DNA of 64,000 bases from Dipteris shenzhenensis (GCA_047967505.1 CM106539.1), one strand, 5' to 3'. Positions 32,160-43,959 are shown, numbered from the stretch's first letter. The notes: a model not told the origin generated them from the sequence alone. A program made the numbers and translations.

Positions 32160-33740
32160 AGGTTCACCACTTTCCTTGGTGAAGGCAACCCTAGGCTGAA
32201 AGAATTCTGCAGGTAGTCGAGGTTCAAGAGAGGGAGGAGCGCATTCAGCCCTACCACAAGGGGAAGAGGGGGGTGGGAGAAATTTGCAATTTCTGTATGT
32301 ATGGTTTTTGTTAAAAAAGTAGAGAAGGATATGCATGCTAAATTGAGTTCCCCAAATAGAATAATTTTCACTTTCTTGAAAATTTTAGAGATTGTTTTTC
32401 AGATATCCTTCCAAGAGCGCTGCCCTCTAGACCTGGCAATTTCAGTTTGAAGTCCTGTATACAGCTTTCTAGACTTCGTATAAGTCAACATGGGAGAAGT
32501 CCCTCCTTGTCATCAAGTTCAGGATTAAAAATACATTCCAGAAATTCGCCCCTTGATGCCAGAAAAACCTGGCCATGGCCTATGGCTAACTACTCTTTAT
32601 GCTGAGCTGGTGTCTAATTGCATCCATAGTAGGTGTTGGCCTCCTTGGAGAGCTCAAATATATTCACATATGTGAATGACCCCAAAGTCATTCATGAGAT
32701 GGCATTAGGTTAGGTCTAAGGGATGGACCCTTTAAAAGGGGTCACTTAATATCACCCCCTGTAAGGGCACCTAAGGACACCCCTAGGTGAGTCGATATAT
32801 ATGACCGCCGACCGGTGGGCTCATTCACAAGGATCCCTCAAGATGAACTCCTTGAGATATCGGGACATTTAGCAAGCCTATACCTATTCTAGACGAACAC
32901 CTAGACTGGAGGACTCCCATGGTGTGGCACATAGGGTTGTGGCTATGGACATGGCACGGTGCTTGCTGATGTCACGCTTGGAGAGTGATCCTTTCTATTG
33001 GATCTATTGGATCTATGGCTGGATGGTAAGCTCATCAACTCCCCCAATCTAGTCTTTCTAACTGATGGTTCTTTTGTAGGACTTGGGCCCTAGCTGACCC
33101 ACGCCTTGGGTGCCCGTCTCTGTTATGTCAAAGCCACTCTGTCCCCAAATTTGGGCATTTATCCTTGTACTAACTCTGTGTTTTGACGCCCCCCCTTGTT
33201 GAGAATTCTTCTCCCAAGTCAAACGAAATCTTGCGGCTGTAGCTGAAGGTGATGCAGCAGGCTGCTGCTGTGTGCTGGTTGATCCAGACAACACCATGTG
33301 TATCCATGTGTTTGTGTTCTAACATTGAATGGTCTTGCAGGGAGCTCGACGATTTTGGTGGAAAATTGTTGTGATTAATTGAGGCTATGCACCAAAAAAC
33401 AAATGGCCCATCAACGGATAAGATTAATTTCATCTGAGGTGGAAATTAAGGTGAGTCCAAATAATGTGCCTACATATACTCCAAATAATTTGTTTACATA
33501 AGCATACCTTAATTAGGCCAAAGAAAAATAAATGGGTCTACTAACATAGCTTAATTGAACAATGAGTGGTAAAGTAATTAATTGAGGGGTACGTGGATTT
33601 AAGTAGAGCCATTATGAGCCAATGCATGATAGCATAATGGGTATCAGAAATTTAAAAATCCACAATGCTGGACAGGATGCCAGATCGAATCAATATTTGT
33701 TGCACCAAGTTAGTGGCCACCCAAAAGGTTAAGATGTTAT
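32160..33740. other. No gene recognised
   Basis: Unassigned sequence. Short open frames on both strands have no recognisable motif. This may be the intron or 3' flank of the host gene at 34.3-36.3 kb. Confidence 0.5.
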
Positions 33741-33744
33741 CCAG

Positions 33745-34060
33745 AATACTGCAGTCCTGGCAAAACTAAATTGGTGCGTCGGATGAGGTTAGGAGGGAGA
33801 GGCCGATGGCAAAGTCTAAAGACCTTAGCTGCAATCTTGTAAGCGGCCTCAAGAAGGGGGATAGGAGAGAGGCCAATGGCAAAGTCTAAAGGCCTTAGCT
33901 GCAATCTTGTAAGCGGCCTCAAGAAGGGGGATAGGACACCAGTCATTTGATCTGTCCCTACTTTCGGGATGACACAGATGCAAGAAAGGTATAGCACAGC
34001 GGTCCACAAAAGCTGGCAGTTGCAATTTTGTGAGCCGGAGGATCACACAGAGCATTTACC
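33745..34060 (-). pseudogene. LINE RT fragment with 70-bp duplication
   Basis: Minus strand codes ..HLCHPESRDRSNDW, then PIPLLEAAYKIAAKAFRLCH. It corresponds to the RT block KGGDRSDIRQWRPITLLDTAYKIVAKVLSLRL seen intact at 63415-63801, split across frames. The LLEAAYKIAAK segment is present twice in tandem (33797-33866 and 33867-33936). Confidence 0.8.
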
Positions 34061-34262
34061 AGTCAAACATTATGACTGGATTTATCCACTCTATCAGGCC
34101 CATCCAACATTACGATAATTTCATAGGTTAGTATGCCTTGAAATGTATCCACTAGTGCTCATGATATACCCACAATTGACAAATATACCTGCAGCCACCC
34201 AGCCAAACACAAACATGCACACTTGCCTGATATGAATCACAATTCTGTATGGATAAGAGTAC

Positions 34263-34427
34263 CTGGCCTTGGAAAACCCATGGGAATGTCAAGAAGATGT
34301 AGTTGCCCTTCACCATATTCCAAACCTATGTTGCAGGGTTCCTCTGTGGCAATAACTTTCCTCGTGTCCCTCACTTCAAAGTACAGAGGAAATAACCATC
34401 CGGTTATCTTTTGTAGCAGCCAACCAC
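34263..34427 (-). CDS. Unknown host gene, exon with PLYFEV motif
   Basis: Acceptor TTGGCCCAG|GTGG, donor CCAG|GTACTC. The 165 bp encode GWLLQKITGWLFPLYFEV and EYGEGQLHLLDIPMGFPRP. The two-base start completes the Gly codon begun by the exon ending at 34905, so the phase matches. Exit phase is 1; the next exon was not found. Confidence 0.75.
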
Positions 34428-35097
34428 CTGGGCCAACGCATATGGTTTATAAGATGGAGCCAATTCATAGGATGTCAGAAGTTGCTTTGATACTGTTACA
34501 AAACAGAATCAAGCACCTGTAATTACGTGCCCATAAGTACTCCCATCTGTTCCAAGAAAAAAAACCTGCTCAAATTTATTTCCATTAGAATTATGAAAAT
34601 TACTCTGAGCAAACACTGTAATGTTAATAAATATAGCAGATACATAAAAGCCAGTATTGCCGACATGTTAGCAGCTGTGCTCTTTTTTTGGCTTACCTTT
34701 TTGAACCTGCCGAACCAATCCAATGGCCATGATGCTATTACAATATAAGCACTTTGCATTAGTATGCAGACAAAAAAACAATTGACCCAATTGACCATTC
34801 ATTTAAATAAATTAAAAACATTAAAAACCAAACCTTTAGGAAACCACGCAGGTATCAGCATTTTGGACAAAAGCAATACACAGATATCAGATATAAGACA
34901 GTACCATTAGCAAGTTTGCCAGCCCATATCACAGGTTTCAATGGGGTTTCACTCTCTGAACCAAGAAGAAGACTTCCTGAGTCTGGTGGGGAAAAATCTG
35001 AATTTTCAAACATCTGCCCTGTTATTTCCCACATGTTTGCGATCTGCCTGCAGCAATTCAGCTAGCAGATCAATTGATAAATCAACAATCACACACA

Positions 35098-35132
<35 letters not shown>

Positions 35133-36343
35133 CAAGGAGAGGGTTTGTTGTTCTTTAGAAGAGGGCATAAAACGAAACTGAAATAGTAGGAGAGTGAGCG
35201 TAAGCAAGCTACACTTGTGTTCTCGCTTACATATGAAACACATGGGAATGGACGTGAAATTTTCCTTGATATCCCGAATAATATCCAATCAGACATAATG
35301 CAAAAAACCCACACAACCCATCCACATTCTGCCTCACAAAATTTTAGATTTATCCTCTTTGCCAAGGATTTTCTCTTTTCTATAATTCTATAAAACATTC
35401 CAGAGATTTCACTGCTCAAAAAGGCTTCAATAAGCCTGAGTCTCATCAGAGGAAGGTAACTGTCTCTTTCTCTACCTGAACCAATGGTATATATTACAAT
35501 GTTACAGGTCATAAGAGACTACATACTCAGTTCCCAACTATAAAAGCCAAGGTCTGAAGAGTTATACTTGGGTGTAAGAAGATCAAGAAGACGATGTCTG
35601 CGTTCCTCTGGTATGTCTCCAATTTTTTTCCTGTTTCCACATCGTCACTCTTCATCTCATGACTTTGATGCCAAAAAATTTAAAGAAACAAACCTGCTAT
35701 TTCCACGAGTAAGATTGTATGTACATTCACAAATGCTAGATAAAGTAATGAAGCATCTCCCAGTTAGAACATAGGATTTTGGATGTTGAAATTGAGCATC
35801 TATTTCAAGAAGACCAGTATATATTATCATACCAGAGAAAAGCAGCCTGATCATAAGTGTTTGCGTTCATAGGTATCAAAAAAGAAGGTGGATCGAGCAA
35901 TGTAAGCACATCAAGTTCATCAAGATAAACTTTTCTTCCAGTTTCAAGAATCCTGTATGGATCCTCTCCTTCATTGGTAATCTTTGTTGTATGAACCTGG
36001 ATTCTTCCACTGTCCGACTTCTCTAGCGAGTTTGGACTTTTCCAAGGCTCTATTTCTTCAGGCTTGTTCTTTCTCAGATAAGGATGCTGGTCTCCAGACA
36101 TTGCAGTATATCTTCCTTGCTGAAAGCCAGTGGTTACTGTAACAACTTTCGACTCTTGAGTGCTGTGCTTGAAAAAGAAGCTTACTTTAATCGCATGTCC
36201 TATAATTCTTACCTCAAAAAAGGGGATGTCTGATCTTAAGTTCTGTCTGCCATTCACTGCTTTTGTCACCTGAAACCTTGCCTGTAATCCAGCCATCCCG
36301 TTTTGGCCTTTAGGGCAATGTAGGAAAGGCTCAAAGATTGTTC
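34263..36343 (-). CDS. Host gene of unknown function, partial exon chain
   Basis: Minus-strand exons joined by consistent GT..AG sites and phases: 36343-36213, 36119-35833, 35630-35568, a gap where one or more exons are uncertain, about 35018-34905, and 34427-34263. The product contains FEPFLHCPKGQNG, VYLDELDVLTLLDPP, KKIGDIPEERRHRLL, WAGKLANGGWLLQKITGW and PLYFEVRDTRKVI. These are ordered, complex segments with no resemblance to transposon proteins. No signal peptide, repeat or known active site is visible. It looks like a conserved plant protein, but I cannot name its family. Start and stop exons are not identified. Transposon debris on both sides may lie in its introns. Confidence 0.75.
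34905..35018 (-). CDS. Unknown host gene, exon with PPDSGSLLLGSES motif
   Basis: Encodes QMFENSDFSPPDSGSLLLGS and then TPLKPVIWAGKLAN. The donor is AATG|GTACTG. The acceptor is either AACAG|GG (35018) or GGCAG|ATG (35013). The choice depends on an upstream exon I could not fix, possibly starting at 35435 (CTCAG|GCTTATTGAAGCC). Confidence 0.68.
35104..35131. repeat. (GA)n microsatellite in intron
   Basis: GA run of about 28 bp, next to a CA run, inside the intron of the unknown host gene. Confidence 0.9.
35568..35630 (-). CDS. Unknown host gene, 63-bp exon
   Basis: Acceptor GAAACAG|G, donor CCCAA|GTATAA. Encodes KKIGDIPEERRHRLLDLLTP. The first G completes the Trp codon split at the 35833 donor, which supports both sites. 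Basic and amphipathic sequence. Confidence 0.78.
35833..36119 (-). CDS. Unknown host gene, 287-bp exon
   Basis: Acceptor GGCTTTCAG|CAAGG, donor CTCTG|GTATGA. Encodes 95 codons including QGRYTAMSGDQHPYL, KPEEIEPWKSP, GEDPYRILETGRKVYLDELD and TLLDPPSFLIPMNANTYDQA. The alternative upstream AG would put a stop in frame, which favours this acceptor. Charged and soluble-looking, with no membrane segment. Confidence 0.78.
36213..36343 (-). CDS. Unknown host gene, 131-bp exon
   Basis: Acceptor TTATCAG|GA, consensus donor GAG|GTAAG. Encodes TIFEPFLHCPKGQNGMAGLQ, ARFQVTKAVNGRQNLRSDIP, FFE. It enters in phase 2 and leaves in phase 0, matching the next exon. The Met in the middle is unlikely to be the start, because the frame is open and protein-like upstream to the acceptor. 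Confidence 0.78.
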
Positions 36344-36599
36344 CTGATAAGACACAGAATACAAATATTTAGGATCAAGAAGGCACAAGACAGAAGTGAT
36401 GCCAGTGAGTAGCAATTTGTAACCGATTTTTTGCTTATTTTAACAAAAAGAAAACATAAATTCATCCAACAGCATTTGGCAAAGAATTGCTTATCTATTA
36501 AAACTTGCATCCAAATGAGTCATTCCCATGGATTTGATTTAGCACATGGTTGATTCAAAATGCACACCTAATGGATAGGTGTGATTCGATGAGTTTAGG

Positions 36600-37130
36600 G
36601 ATTTTTGGAACGCTTCAAATCGTTAGGTACGCTCCTGCTGCCAACTACCATCGCATGATTCCTATGGTTTGATTGCAGTTTGGGGTTACTTTGCTGAGTT
36701 TTGCTGTGAATTTCAAGACGATGGGTTTCAAACTCTATTCCATGCTCCTGGAGTATGCACGATCTGAAATGGAACATGGACAAACAATTTGCGCATCTCA
36801 TGTGCTTTTCTGAGAGCTTAGTCTAGGTCAAGAAATACCTAAGACTTTGATGATCCATCTTGACCATCAAATCAGCTCCCAAAAGATAATGCTTCCAGTA
36901 GTTAAAGCATAGTATTTTGCAGCCAATAACTCTTTCTCATAAACATTCATATGCATTTAGCATCGCACAAACTCCGACTTCCGTAGGCCACCACGTGACC
37001 ATCTTGCGGAAGAGCAGCTCCAACACACTCTCCACATGCATCACAGTCCACATCAAAGGGCTTCTATAAGTCGGGAACAACCAAAATCGGCTCCATGCTC
37101 AACTTTTCCTTGCGGGTGTTAAATGCTACT
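36600..37130 (-). pseudogene. Gypsy RNase H relic
   Basis: Minus strand at about 36960-37075 reads LDVDCDACGECVGAALPQDG and HVVAYGSRSLCDAK, the Ty3/gypsy RNase H start with its catalytic Asp. KAHEMRKLFVHVPFQIVHTP GAWN follows at about 36720-36790 after stops. It belongs to neither family A nor B. Upstream RT is missing. Confidence 0.78.
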
Positions 37131-37140
37131 TTTTTCCTCT

Positions 37141-37680
37141 CTCCCCCATCTAAAAAGTTCATACAATGATGTTGGACACCGTCTCCCAAACACTATCCTC
37201 TGACGAAGAGGCAGGGTGTGCGCAACTAGGAGGAGCCGCCTCATACACCTCAATCCTTATCACCTGCTCACCCTGAATCCAAGAAGCTGGAGAGGTAGGA
37301 TCGATTGAGAAAGCATGGCCCCTGTCAATGAGCCACATGGCCATCCTCCAAGTTAAGTATGTCTGCATCCGCCTCGTGCTCCCAAACACTGAGATATTGT
37401 CTCAGCAGCCTATCTGTGCAACAGTGGTGGCTGCCATCCACCCGCATCTGCTTCAACTGGGGGCCGACCCACAGATCCATGAGCCATCATCCAAAAGAAG
37501 TATGACATCTTCTGTGGTCTCAAGCTGTTTCAGAGACGCGACCAAAAGTGAAAGATAACCTCACGGTTGACCTCCTGGTCAACCCTATGGCACTCTCTTG
37601 GGGGGTTCCAGGCTACTGCCTCAAGCAGCAAGTGGTGCAGGAGAAAAATGGCAACTCGTCCACTCTGTATCGGGGTTCAA
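37141..37680 (-). pseudogene. LINE ORF2 C-terminal fragment
   Basis: Minus strand matches the zinc-finger region at the end of the LINE ORF2 copies at 54.6-55.1 and 61.1-61.6 kb: a QMRVDGSHHCC-type zinc motif, then YLTWRMAMWLIDRGHAFSID and VIRIEVYEAAPPS. Broken by stops. No 3' tail was located. Confidence 0.8.
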
Positions 37681-38585
37681 TTTGATAGTTTTATCAAATG
37701 TGTATGCTAACATTGATAACAACAGGCTCTAGATACACGTTGACATCAAAACATGCCAACAGAATACAGCGACGCGACCGTAGGCAGCACCATCTATGAG
37801 GCTGTTAAGTGGTGCGTCGAGGTGGCAGCTGATCATGCAGCCACCTCCGTGCGAGGAGAGACTAGAAGTATGCACGTGATGTCGCTCATTTAGTACGGGA
37901 ACCCAGATAACACCTCAGGTTTGTGGTAGCGCTGTGGCTAGATTCCGTTGTAATAGACACAAAGCTAGTCGACTAACCACTGCTGAGATAAGATTTCTGA
38001 AATTTCAAATGGGAAGAAGACAGATGCAAGAGGGACTTTACCTCCTCGAAGTCTTCCATCCCCTACAAACGTGAGCTCCATTACTGTTGCAGCAGAAACA
38101 CGTAAAGGTCGGAGGTCGGATTTTCACCGTCCACCCTGGCCACTTTCATGCCCACCACTGCACAACTAGGCAACGGCGTGGCGATGATGTGGCAGTGCAA
38201 TGATGACATGGCAATGCGATGTGGGTAGCGTGGTGACGACATCGCAACATCGAAGCGACGCCTCCATGTGAAGAAATTAACCAGGGTCGCACTTTCCTTC
38301 CCCGAGAAAATTGCTCCCCCAGCCCATTCCCCTATTCAACTCTCTGTTTCAAAGATTTAGTTCCTATTCACACTAGTTGTTGTGCAACATGGCACTAAAA
38401 CAAGCTTGAAATTCATTCTTAACGAGTAGCATGACCCGTCTATGACAGGTAAGAGACCCGCTTCACTAGGTCTCAAGGTTAGGTTCTCAAGGTGCCCTTC
38501 ATTTCAAGGAATAATAGTTTAGCTAAATCTCAATATTTGAATGCTTTTTAAGGAGATTTCAAATTGGTTCTTTAGTATTGCTTTT
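37681..38585. other. No gene recognised
   Basis: Unassigned sequence. No coding, RNA or repeat feature could be supported. Confidence 0.45.
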
Positions 38586-38597
38586 AATTGGGAAAAA

Positions 38598-38691
38598 TCT
38601 CTCTCTCACACACACTCAACACGCATACACGCAATCTATAGATTGTGTGTATGCGTGTGTATGCATGTTGAGTGTGTGTGAGAGAGAGAGA
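38598..38691. repeat. Imperfect inverted repeat centred on AATCTATAGATT
   Basis: Left arm (CTCTCTCTCACACACACTCA..ACGCATACACGC) and right arm (GTGTGTATGCG..TTGAGTGTGTGTGAGAGAGAG) are complementary across a short palindrome at 38633-38644. The right arm has a few extra bases. A hairpin of about 40 bp could form. Confidence 0.85.
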
Positions 38692-39938
38692 TGCAATGTT
38701 ACCAAAAACAGTTTTCCCATAAAAAAATGTGTGTGCGTGTGTGTGTGTGGGGCTATATGCATATGTATATATGTGTATACACACACACTTACACTTGTAT
38801 ATCACCCATGTGTGCACATACTCAAGTGTATGTATGCTCATGTACGTATGCCTATGTGTCTACACATGCATATGTGTGTGTTTGCTTGTGTGTGAATGTA
38901 GGACATGGTGTGTCTACACACGTGTACATGTGTGAACATGGGACATGGTGTGCATATGTGTTGAGTCTTTGGGCATGTCTATCTACGTGTGCATGCAGTC
39001 TAACTCACCTCACTGCTCCTCTCCTCTCCTCGTGGTTGCTTCGTCACCTCCCCTCTCCTCATGGATGCTCCTCAACCCCTCATCTTAGCTCCCCCATTTT
39101 TGTTTGTTTGTTCCCTAAGAGCCACTCATTCTGGCCAAAACATCTAATGTAAGCTGTGTCACAACTTTCAACTTACCTTCTGAGACCTCTCACCTTCTCA
39201 GAAATCTAGAATTCGAATGAACGACAATAATTTCTATTTGTTTGTTCTGCCGGGAGCCAATCTTTTTGGCCAAAAAGTTTGATGCTAGTTGTGAAGTTTC
39301 AGCCTATTGCCAGCTGTGAAATTTCAGTTGCCAACTTCAAACTTCCCATTGGTTGCATCACATTTCTACCTTCAAATGGCTAGCTTCAGCTTGCATCAAC
39401 AATCGAAGGAGCTCAATTCACATAAAGTAGGGGGCACACAGGGAGGCTCTTGAGGAGGTGAGGGGAGCGATCAAGCATCAATATGACACATACACAAAAA
39501 GATGGGGAAGACCAAAGAGGGAAGAGCTATGACAAAAGAAGAGAAAATCAAGGACTTGCCAATGATCCAAGAAAAAGTTATCAGAGAGATGACTCCATTA
39601 GAGTTACTTTTGTGAGATATGTTCCAGCAAAATAGAGGTGCATTGTGAGGTGCAAATGATCCAAGAGGCTATTAAGATTGCTTCTTTTCATCTAAGCAAA
39701 AGCCAGTGTCTCTTTTGTGAGACACATCTATGGGGAGGCACGAAAAACTTCTAGTCCCCCTCAGGAATGTGTGCATGTGTGTGCGTCCATGTATGTACTT
39801 TTGTTTGTTCCCCCTCCTTGGCCACTGCCTCTAGGGTTGTGGATATGTGTGGATGAACATGTGCATATTAGCTAAAAGAAAGTGGTTCTAATGAAATAAG
39901 TATCTATATATAGAGACACACACTCATATATACATAGA

Positions 39939-39942
<4 letters not shown>

Positions 39943-40000
<58 letters not shown>
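39943..40000. repeat. (TG)n-(AG)n microsatellite
   Basis: About 21 TG units run directly into eight AG units. Open frames read across this and neighbouring tracts are low-complexity artefacts. Confidence 0.95.
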
Positions 40001-40001
<1 letters not shown>

Positions 40002-40215
40002 TGTATGTATTGTGCGCATCCCCCCGCCCTTCCCCCACCCCACCAAAAAAAACCCCAACCACATAACCCTCTCTTCTCCCTTGGGGGTAATGTGAGTGCA
40101 TGTGTATGTGCATGCATGTTTTTGTGTTTGCATGTGTGCATTGCTTCACCCAAACAAAAAAAAGAGTTTGTATGTATGTCTTGCTCTTGTCCCCTTGCCC
40201 TTGGGGTTGTGTCTA

Positions 40216-40373
40216 TGTATGTGTGCACGTGTGCGTGCATGCTAGCATGCATGCATGCGTGTGCATGTGCGTGTGCGTGTGCGTGTGCGTGCACATGTGT
40301 GCACGTGCAAGCGTGCGTGCATGTGTGTGTGTGCGTGCGCACGCACACGCATGCGTGCATGCATGTGTGTGTG
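40216..40373. repeat. Alternating purine-pyrimidine tract
   Basis: About 158 bp of almost unbroken alternating TG, CA, GC and GCATGC sequence with internal palindromes such as GTGCGCACGCAC. This kind of sequence favours left-handed DNA. Confidence 0.85.
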
Positions 40374-40399
40374 GGTTGTTGTGAGGTTAAGTGTGGGAA

Positions 40400-42460
40400 T
40401 GCATGCTCTTTAGATATTTGATGTAAGCACCTATTATTTATGTAGTCTATTTGATATTTAGTGTGAGTACATTTTCTAAAAGCCTTTACCGCATCTACGA
40501 AAGAGCTATTATTTTGTCTCGTTATTGTTTTAAGTTCATAATTTTTTGGTTTTGTGTGCTAATATGTGTTGGCAACACTTTCTAGTGTGTCATCATTTTT
40601 CTTAAACACCCAAAAATCTTGCATTTTTTTTTCTTGGTACAAGTCTCCACATGTAATAAGGTCAACCTCTCCAAATATATTGTGTGATTCCTTTTTAATG
40701 TGCACATGTGCAACTCAGTAAAGTCCATTGTTCTTTTCCCTACTACAGATATCTCATCAAATACGAACTAAACTTGTTCATAAACTACTGTGAGACTGTC
40801 CATTTTTCCTTTTAATAAGGATATAAGATTCTTGTTATGTATTGGCAAGTGTAATATAGAATGTGTGGTGGGTCCACTAGGTTATAGGCATCTTTACTTG
40901 TACATGCAAGCATAAAGACTTAAGGTAAATCTATATCTACGGTATGTTGGTCGCAATATCAAAGCCACCCTTGCACAAAAAACAATAGTAGGTATGTTTT
41001 CTTGGTTCTTGCTTCACTTGCAAGAGGAACAAATGGAATTCCATAATGGATGGATTCTTTTGGGTAATATTATGTCATCAAATAATCTCTTTGTTCTTCA
41101 TTGTGAGTGATTGTAATCTCTTGAAGTAGGAAGAAGTATTTGTTTCTTAATAGATATAACAAAATCTTTATTTGTAGTTTCTTTATTCATTATTTGCATA
41201 TCTAAAGCAATATCATGTTGCTCTTCATCAACTTTTGCAATTGGTGCAGGAAGCTCATTGTGCAAGTCATCTTCTTCACATAGGTTTTCTATGTTATGAT
41301 CACCTTTCATATAGCAAATTGTAAGCATAATGTTTTTTTTTTTTGAATGCTCTAAATCTTTTATTTTATTGGACTTCACAATTTTAGAATTCTTGCCTTC
41401 TTCCTTTTTTGGATTGAATTGTTTTAGTGGTTTCAACTCCAAATGCATCAAGGTAATATTTTCCATATGTTATCATCTTATGTGCTAGTCGATAAATTAT
41501 TTTGCATGCTATGTTTGTTGATTCAGTAAGATGTTGCAATTGTTTTTTCCTTTTAAGAATGAATGCTCAATTTTGTTTCTCATTAATATTGGAATTCTCT
41601 AGTTGTTCTATGCAATGGTGAGGAGAGAGTAATAAAGGATGCTAATTGGGAACTCATTTTTTATTATTTTGTGCATTCTCTCTTATATGTTAGAGCTTTC
41701 TTACATACAAGTTCTCATTGTTTGTTTAAAGCTCTTAGTTATTGTGTTGTCCATTTTTGTTACATATGAAGTGCAATATGATGCTGCAACATAAGGATCC
41801 ATTATGAATTGTACATCCATGTTTGCTTGCTGCAATAAGATTTTTTTATTATATACATTAGTGAAGATGTCTTTTGGTTTTTTTTAAAGGAAAAGCATTG
41901 GTTTAGTTATTTCTAACTTTATTGATAGTATGTATATTTATAGGTGTATTTGTAAGTGACATAATTACTCATCCATTGACATGTTAGAGTCAAGTGGCAA
42001 GAGATTCAATTCTCTCGAATTTTCTTTAATAAAAATTTGAAATGATTTATACATCCTTTGCCATCTCTACATATTGGGTGTTGGCGCTTAAAAATTTGTA
42101 GCTTCAAATCTAGATGTGCAATGAGCGTGATTCCACGAGAAATATGTTTTACTTTTCACATAGAAATTTCATGTTGTATTCACCAAGTTAGCGTATCATG
42201 AGACTAGATGAACGTAATTATTAATTAACAAATGCATAGGCATAAATCCAAATAGCACAATTATTAATTGATACACACAGCACAATTATTATTTCAAACA
42301 TATGTAGCCTACTAGCCGTAAACCCAAAAACACCACCCAAAAAAATCGTCATAGTTTCATTTCATTCATTTAAAAATTAATATGTCCAATCTTTTAAAAA
42401 TAGCTAGGTAAGTCCCCCACCAATTTCTTAAATTTCCACATTTCTCTTAATGTTTAAGGT
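40400..42460. other. AT-rich region, one unassigned 122-codon frame
   Basis: AT-rich. On the minus strand 41466-41098 is open for 122 codons with a mixed, Lys- and Glu-rich composition (HLELKPLKQFNPKKEEGKNS at its start, KVDEEQHDIALDM later). It has no motif I recognise and could be a transposon relic or chance. Nothing else is supported. Confidence 0.4.
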
Positions 42461-43621
42461 AATTGCCTCCCCTTTTTTTCAAAATTTCACATTTGTATCA
42501 TCGCAACAAGACCTTCTTTAAACCTTATTGCGAGGCGTATGCTTATGCACCACAAGAGGAAGAGAGAGAGAGTTTTAGGGTTAGAGAAATAAAGACCACC
42601 AAAGTACCCACTAAGGGCCCCCTTCCTCAAATAGGGAAGAATTTGCTTTATACTTAGAGAACTGTGAAATTCAAATGACACTCCTCAAGAGAGCACCGAA
42701 TGCAACTCTAAGGATGACCCTTCGAACACTGATAGCTGACACAAGAATGCCTGAGAAATGGACACGCTATGACCAAGGCCCAATGCTGCCCACACTATCA
42801 ATGTGGACCACTGTGTAAGGCTATCAAAGAGGCTTGTACTATTCGTGGGCATGAAGCGGAGCTGTATGAGTCAGAGGAACGAAAAAATTGAGAGCTACAG
42901 AGCTGAGAAGTTGAGTGAATGCTAAGAGATGTGGAGCTGAGAGAGCTGAGAAAAGAGCAATGAAAGAGCTGAAAACCAAATAGGAAAAGCTATTGAAATA
43001 GAATCCCAAATCTCTAGTCCAACCCTAGTTATGGTGCTGTGTGGGCACCTCCCTGGGATCGCAATAGGGGCTGCTGGGATTTGCAGTTGTATTGCGAGTT
43101 CTAGAGGGACAATAGGCTGCACCAAGGCTAGAGATAGTGAGCTGAAGTCTAGAGGATTGGATGAGAAATGAGGGGGCAAGGCCCGCCTTTAAATAGGGGT
43201 TGGAAGGGGCTTGTTTTGGCTGACCCAACTACCCTAGGTAGCCAATCAACTAGCCAACTAGTTTGACAGGGCTAGTAGGCTTTTGCTTAGCCCTAGGGAT
43301 TGACTTGGAGGGCAAGGACAACCTATAAATGGGCACTTTCCCTAGCCCTTTTTCCCTTACTTGCTCCTACTCTAGCTGCTCCTAGGCTAGCCCTTGGGAG
43401 CCCTTACGAGCTCGTATCCTAGGCTAAGACCTAAACCTAACTAAAACCTAAGATGGAAACACTAAACTAGTGAACTAGTGAACATGGACTGATCTGAGGC
43501 TTGAGAGACAGACCCACATAGCTCATGCTTGATTGTCCCTGGACTAGGGATCATAATAGAGTCAATGTACAAAGTGTTACCTTGCACACAAGTGCAGGCG
43601 TGCATGTGACATTCCCACCTT
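42461..43621. other. No gene recognised
   Basis: Unassigned, with repeated GAGCTGAGA-type runs around 42890-42970. No coding feature supported. Confidence 0.4.
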
Positions 43622-43930
43622 CCACGTAGTTTGCAAATATTTATAGGAAATCCTATAATAAACTTTCATCTAGCCAAACCACTTCATGGATCCCTCAGTC
43701 TCAAAACTCGGTGTAGAATTCATGGATGCATCGTCCTCACCCACGTAGTTTGCAAATATTTATAGGAAATCCTATAATAAACTTTCATCTAGCCAAACCA
43801 CTTCATGGATCCCACGTAGTTTGCAAATATTTATAGGAAATCCTATAATAAACTTTCATCTAGCCAAACCACTTCATGGATCCCTCAGTCTCAAAACTCG
43901 GTGTAGAATTCATGGATGCATCGTCCTCAC
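43622..43930. repeat. Tandem repeat, 119-bp unit, 2.6 copies
   Basis: Units at 43622-43740 (119 bp), 43741-43811 (first 71 bp only) and 43812-43930 (119 bp), each starting CCACGTAGTTTGC. The copies are essentially identical, so the duplication is recent compared with the eroded gypsy beside it. Confidence 0.95.
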
Positions 43931-43959
43931 CCATGCTTCATTTATGGAGGAGAATCTAA

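Noticed and set aside
35637-35832. Coding use of the conserved-looking frame between the 35833 and 35630 exons
   Set aside because: The flanking exons join in phase without it (the Trp codon is split TG|G), so this is better read as intron.
38578-40421. Cys/His/Thr-rich frames over 100 codons on both strands
   Set aside because: Translations of TG, CA and GA microsatellites; both strands and several frames are open for the same reason.
41098-41466. A definite protein-coding gene
   Set aside because: Open for 122 codons but in an AT-rich, relic-filled area with no motif or splice context. Left as unassigned.
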